NCBI GenBank assembly: GCA_949317995.1
Contig: OX439045.1
Coordinates: 9,284,174 to 9,348,173 of the forward strand
DNA from: Acholoe squamosa
Lineage: Eukaryota; Annelida; Polychaeta; Phyllodocida; Polynoidae
Length of the DNA stretch: 64,000 nucleotides
Direction: 5' to 3'
Each line of letters starts with the position of its first letter. Position 1 is the first letter of the stretch. The position numbers and the translations under genes are program-made. Under the pieces are notes generated by a model that searched no databases, was not told where the DNA came from, and saw only the letters and a list, made by a program, of their open reading frames with translations. Below, piece by piece: positions 61,156-64,000 of the stretch.

Positions 61156-61679
61156 AATGTATTTCTGCTCAGTTTTAATACAAAAAAAATTATAAGTGTT
61201 ACACTTTCTAACACTTAGAAGTACTGGTATATAAAAAAACAAGCACTCAAAATAAAAAATTGTGCGGGTATATCCTGGATAATGCATGCCTGATATCCTC
61301 AAAAAATGAGCCAAAAAAGCACTCAAAAGCTAGAATCGTGGTGTAACTATCAATATGGGCGTTATAATCTAGACTTAGTTGATCCGTGTATACATTTTTA
61401 AGTCGCTCCTCACATGGAAGATACACCCGCAGCTTGATCCTTATACGTGGGGTGCTCTGATACCATTAACCCTTTAGACCTTAAAACGGACAAAAACGGC
61501 CATATCCAGTTTCCTCAAAATGACCGTTGATGTTCGATTTTTTGCCGATTTTCACTGATTTTTTTTATAACAGGGAAGCAGTACAAAAAGGACTGTTATT
61601 GTGTGATGCTACGGTATTTAAAGACTGTAGGGAGGAAGAGAGACAAATAAAAGATTAGAGAGAGCATAGAGAAGCAGGG

Positions 61680-61790
61680 GCGAGGGAATCTAGAAAGAGG
61701 CAGCGAGAGAGAAAGAGAGAGCACGCGCGAGAGAGAGAGTGAGAGCGAGAGAGAGAGAGAGAGCGAGACAATACAGATGGAGAAGTAGAC
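61680..61790. repeat. GA-rich low-complexity tract
   Basis: An irregular GAGA tract with CGCG interruptions. Confidence 0.8.
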
Positions 61791-62013
61791 ATAGAGAGGA
61801 GAGGTGGAGGAGAAGGGTGGGGTGACATTTGAGTTTGCCCTGTCTAAACAATTCTGTTACCACTATTTCTATATTGTATTTGTCTAGATCAGAAGTACTT
61901 ATCTAGCACACCTAGGACCTGAAAAGTTTGGCATTCCTTACTGTAGTCCATGCAAATAACATATACACTGAGGGCCTGAGATTCTGATGACCCTATTAGC
62001 AACCCGCTTTAAG

Positions 62014-62437
62014 CCTTTAAGGGCCATAAATGTAGGAGTGCATCATGCATATATAGGTCGGCATGATGCACCAATGAAGTGCTGGCGAGGCTGCTCAACA
62101 GTTTAGGTGGAAACGCGGAAATCCACGTTTTTGATGCTCAGAAAGACCATTCTTGAGATCTATGCAAATCCACTGAGAAAAGAATTTACCATTTGTAGGG
62201 GGGGGGGGGTCTGCCAATACCATTCCTGATTGAAAAATGTGGGCATCCCAATGGTAGTTCCAAACATACTTGTACAACAGAGTTTGTTATATTCTGCCCA
62301 AAGAACATTTAGATCACTTTTATCCAACATTAAAACATTAACTAACAAGCCATATTTTACGCTTCAGAGGAAATAGGTTTTGGGATTTCACACCCCTGAT
62401 GATGCATTAATGCATTAGTGACCCTTAAAGGGTTTAG
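62014..62437. mobile_element. Family B MITE with an interruption
   Basis: The left part ends at GGCGAGGCTGCTCAACA near 62100 and the right part resumes near 62395 (GATGATGCATTAATGCATTAGT), closing at CCCTTAAAGGGTTTA. The interior 290 bp is foreign or lost its similarity. Confidence 0.5.
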
Positions 62438-62822
62438 CTGCAGCTTATAAGCAGGATTTTTTATGTACATGTATGTGTTATGTGCAATGTGTGAATTTGC
62501 GCAGTTTGGGAATCAATCAATAATCATGCCATCATGCCATAGTGTGCTTTCATAACACCAGGTGGCAGCACACCCTATGGCATGATTATTGATTGTAATG
62601 CTGCATGGATTCTCTCGATTAAAAGGTCAATAATGGAATTAATAAAGCTCTCAGTGAGTGGGGTGTACACATATTTCCAAACACTTTAATAGTGAGCAGA
62701 ATAGCATGCATCATTCAGCAGTTTAAGGAAATTTAGACCACCATGGGTTAGACTACACCTTTTCTTTGGTTAAAGAAAATAGATGACTCTGTGTACATCA
62801 GGCTGATTTGGAATCAGGAGGT

Positions 62823-62935
62823 GTCCCGCGTATAAAGCACACCCCCAACTCAAGGCAATAACCCTCCCGCGTATAAGACCCACTTACCATTTGATTCGCG
62901 TATAAGACGCGCCTCATACGCGGGAGATTACGGTA
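62823..62935. mobile_element. Left-truncated family A MITE
   Basis: The right end CGCGGGAGATTACGGTA is intact; the left end starts at TGTCCCGCGTATAAAG. Confidence 0.6.
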
Positions 62936-63189
62936 GGTAGTAATTGTGTACAGTGAGCCAGAACAGCGAGTAATTCATCATCATCTCATCTCAAGAGGTT
63001 TTGTGGCAAATCCTCCAGCTCCGTGGAGGTTTTCCATTACATATTCCTAGGAGCAATGGCATTAATCCATAGGGGTAGCTATGCTATATTAGGTCCTTGC
63101 TTGCATGCTATCATTCTTACAGCGACCGCCATGGAAATTGTATTAGAACTGTAACTATAGAACCAAAGAATGATAGTGGACAAGTCGAG

Positions 63190-63520
63190 GAGTTACCCCC
63201 TCCCCCTACAATTAGACCCTGGGGATTCTATTGGTGCCATAGACGTTTCTTTCCGATGTCTGTGTTGCGTTGACATTTCTGTTTGACGTCAACATTGCCT
63301 AGCAACAGGTCTAGGAGGTATTTGACCATACCTACTCCCCCTAATTAGACCCTGGGGATTCCATTGGTGCCGTTGACATTTCTGTCTGACATCTACATTG
63401 CCTAGAAACAGGTCTAGGAGGTATTTGACCATGCCTACCCCCCTAGTTAGACCTTGGGGTTTCCATTGGTGCCGTTGACATTTCTGTCCAACGTCTACAA
63501 TGTTCAAATAAAACATAATC
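63190..63520. repeat. Tandem repeat of about 115-125 bp, three copies
   Basis: Units share TTAGACCCTGGGGATTCYAT, GTTGACATTTCTGTYTGACR and GGAGGTATTTGACCATRCCT. The last block also occurs alone near 60810. Confidence 0.75.
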
Positions 63521-64000
63521 CTAGGTTTAAACATCAACACTAACTGACATCACAGCTGTGCCGTGCCTTCTTAGATATCGTTACTCAATATATTTTGTCA
63601 CTAAAGCATCACTTAGTATGATCATTTTGTATAGACTATAGCTCTTTGAACAAAGAAGCCAATAAACTTAGGCCTAGCCTTAAACATTTTATACATTTGA
63701 GTCATGATAAATCCTAAGATAACGCTGTCTTAACACAAATATTGTTCAGTTAGCAACTGGGGCGGATCTAAGTATCTCTCATTATTCAATTAGTGCATTC
63801 CACGTACATCAGTGTCAGCGCCTTTTTCAGTAGTAGTGTTAACCGAATTTTAATAGAATAAGATAAATTGCCAGCTTATATTGAGGTAAGAACAAATATG
63901 TATTCATCAAATGAGGCTTGAACCACATTCTATGACTGCTTCTTTTTATCCCTTTTATATTCTATGACCTATGATTGTCAACTCTCTATAGCTATGTATA

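Overview
The window reads as animal (invertebrate, probably marine) nuclear DNA in two halves. There is no rRNA gene, intact tRNA or recognisable conserved host gene, so I do not name a species. Positions about 1-30600 are AT-rich and gene-dense. Positions about 30600-64000 are host-like DNA with no convincing gene, filled with short inverted-repeat transposons, minisatellites, tRNA-derived SINE heads and one LINE fragment.

Positions 1-15244 hold the core of a Polinton/Maverick (adintovirus-like) element, all on the minus strand. In transcription order it encodes a putative minor capsid protein (15244-14288), the N-terminal part of the polymerase (14301-13477), the protein-primed family B DNA polymerase (13423-10880), a PC4-like ssDNA-binding protein, a zinc-ribbon protein, a retroviral-type integrase, an FtsK/HerA-type packaging ATPase, a basic core-like protein, an unknown acidic protein, a pVI/pX-like virion protein, the double jelly-roll major capsid protein, an adenain-like protease, a membrane protein, two coiled-coil proteins, a DUF5662-like protein, a tandem death-domain protein and a dUTPase cut by the window edge. 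Together they cover DNA synthesis, integration, capsid assembly, genome packaging and virion maturation, with one probable host-signalling gene. The polymerase is split by frame changes at two homopolymer runs, so this copy may be decaying or carry assembly errors. A short motif, TGAGAT(AA) on the coding strand, recurs 13-150 nt upstream of most start codons and is a candidate element-specific promoter signal.

Positions 15245-30614 form an accessory region in the same AT-rich style. Minus-strand genes are a BTB-like/zinc-ribbon paralogue pair (one copy interrupted by an in-frame stop), a long Ser/Ala/Pro-rich C2H2 zinc-finger protein, an acidic nuclear-looking protein and a protein that may have a degenerate TBP-like fold. 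On the plus strand lie a four-exon gene for a mucin-like type I membrane glycoprotein and a 243-aa unknown protein. The latter sits directly downstream of eight or nine 76-bp repeats, each carrying a 21-bp near-perfect palindrome, a layout like baculovirus hr enhancer/origin regions. Whether this region is part of the same large element or a neighbouring insertion cannot be settled here: no terminal inverted repeats were found. Small transposons of host families sit inside it, which shows it is integrated in the genome.

In the host-like half the dominant repeat is a family of 70-470 bp elements with ends of the form TACCGTAATCTCCCGCG, present at least a dozen times. Other families include a GATGCACCAATGAAGTGCTGG element, two hAT-like MITEs with visible target duplications, a 461-bp element in two near-identical copies and a roughly 2-kb element with internal tandem repeats.
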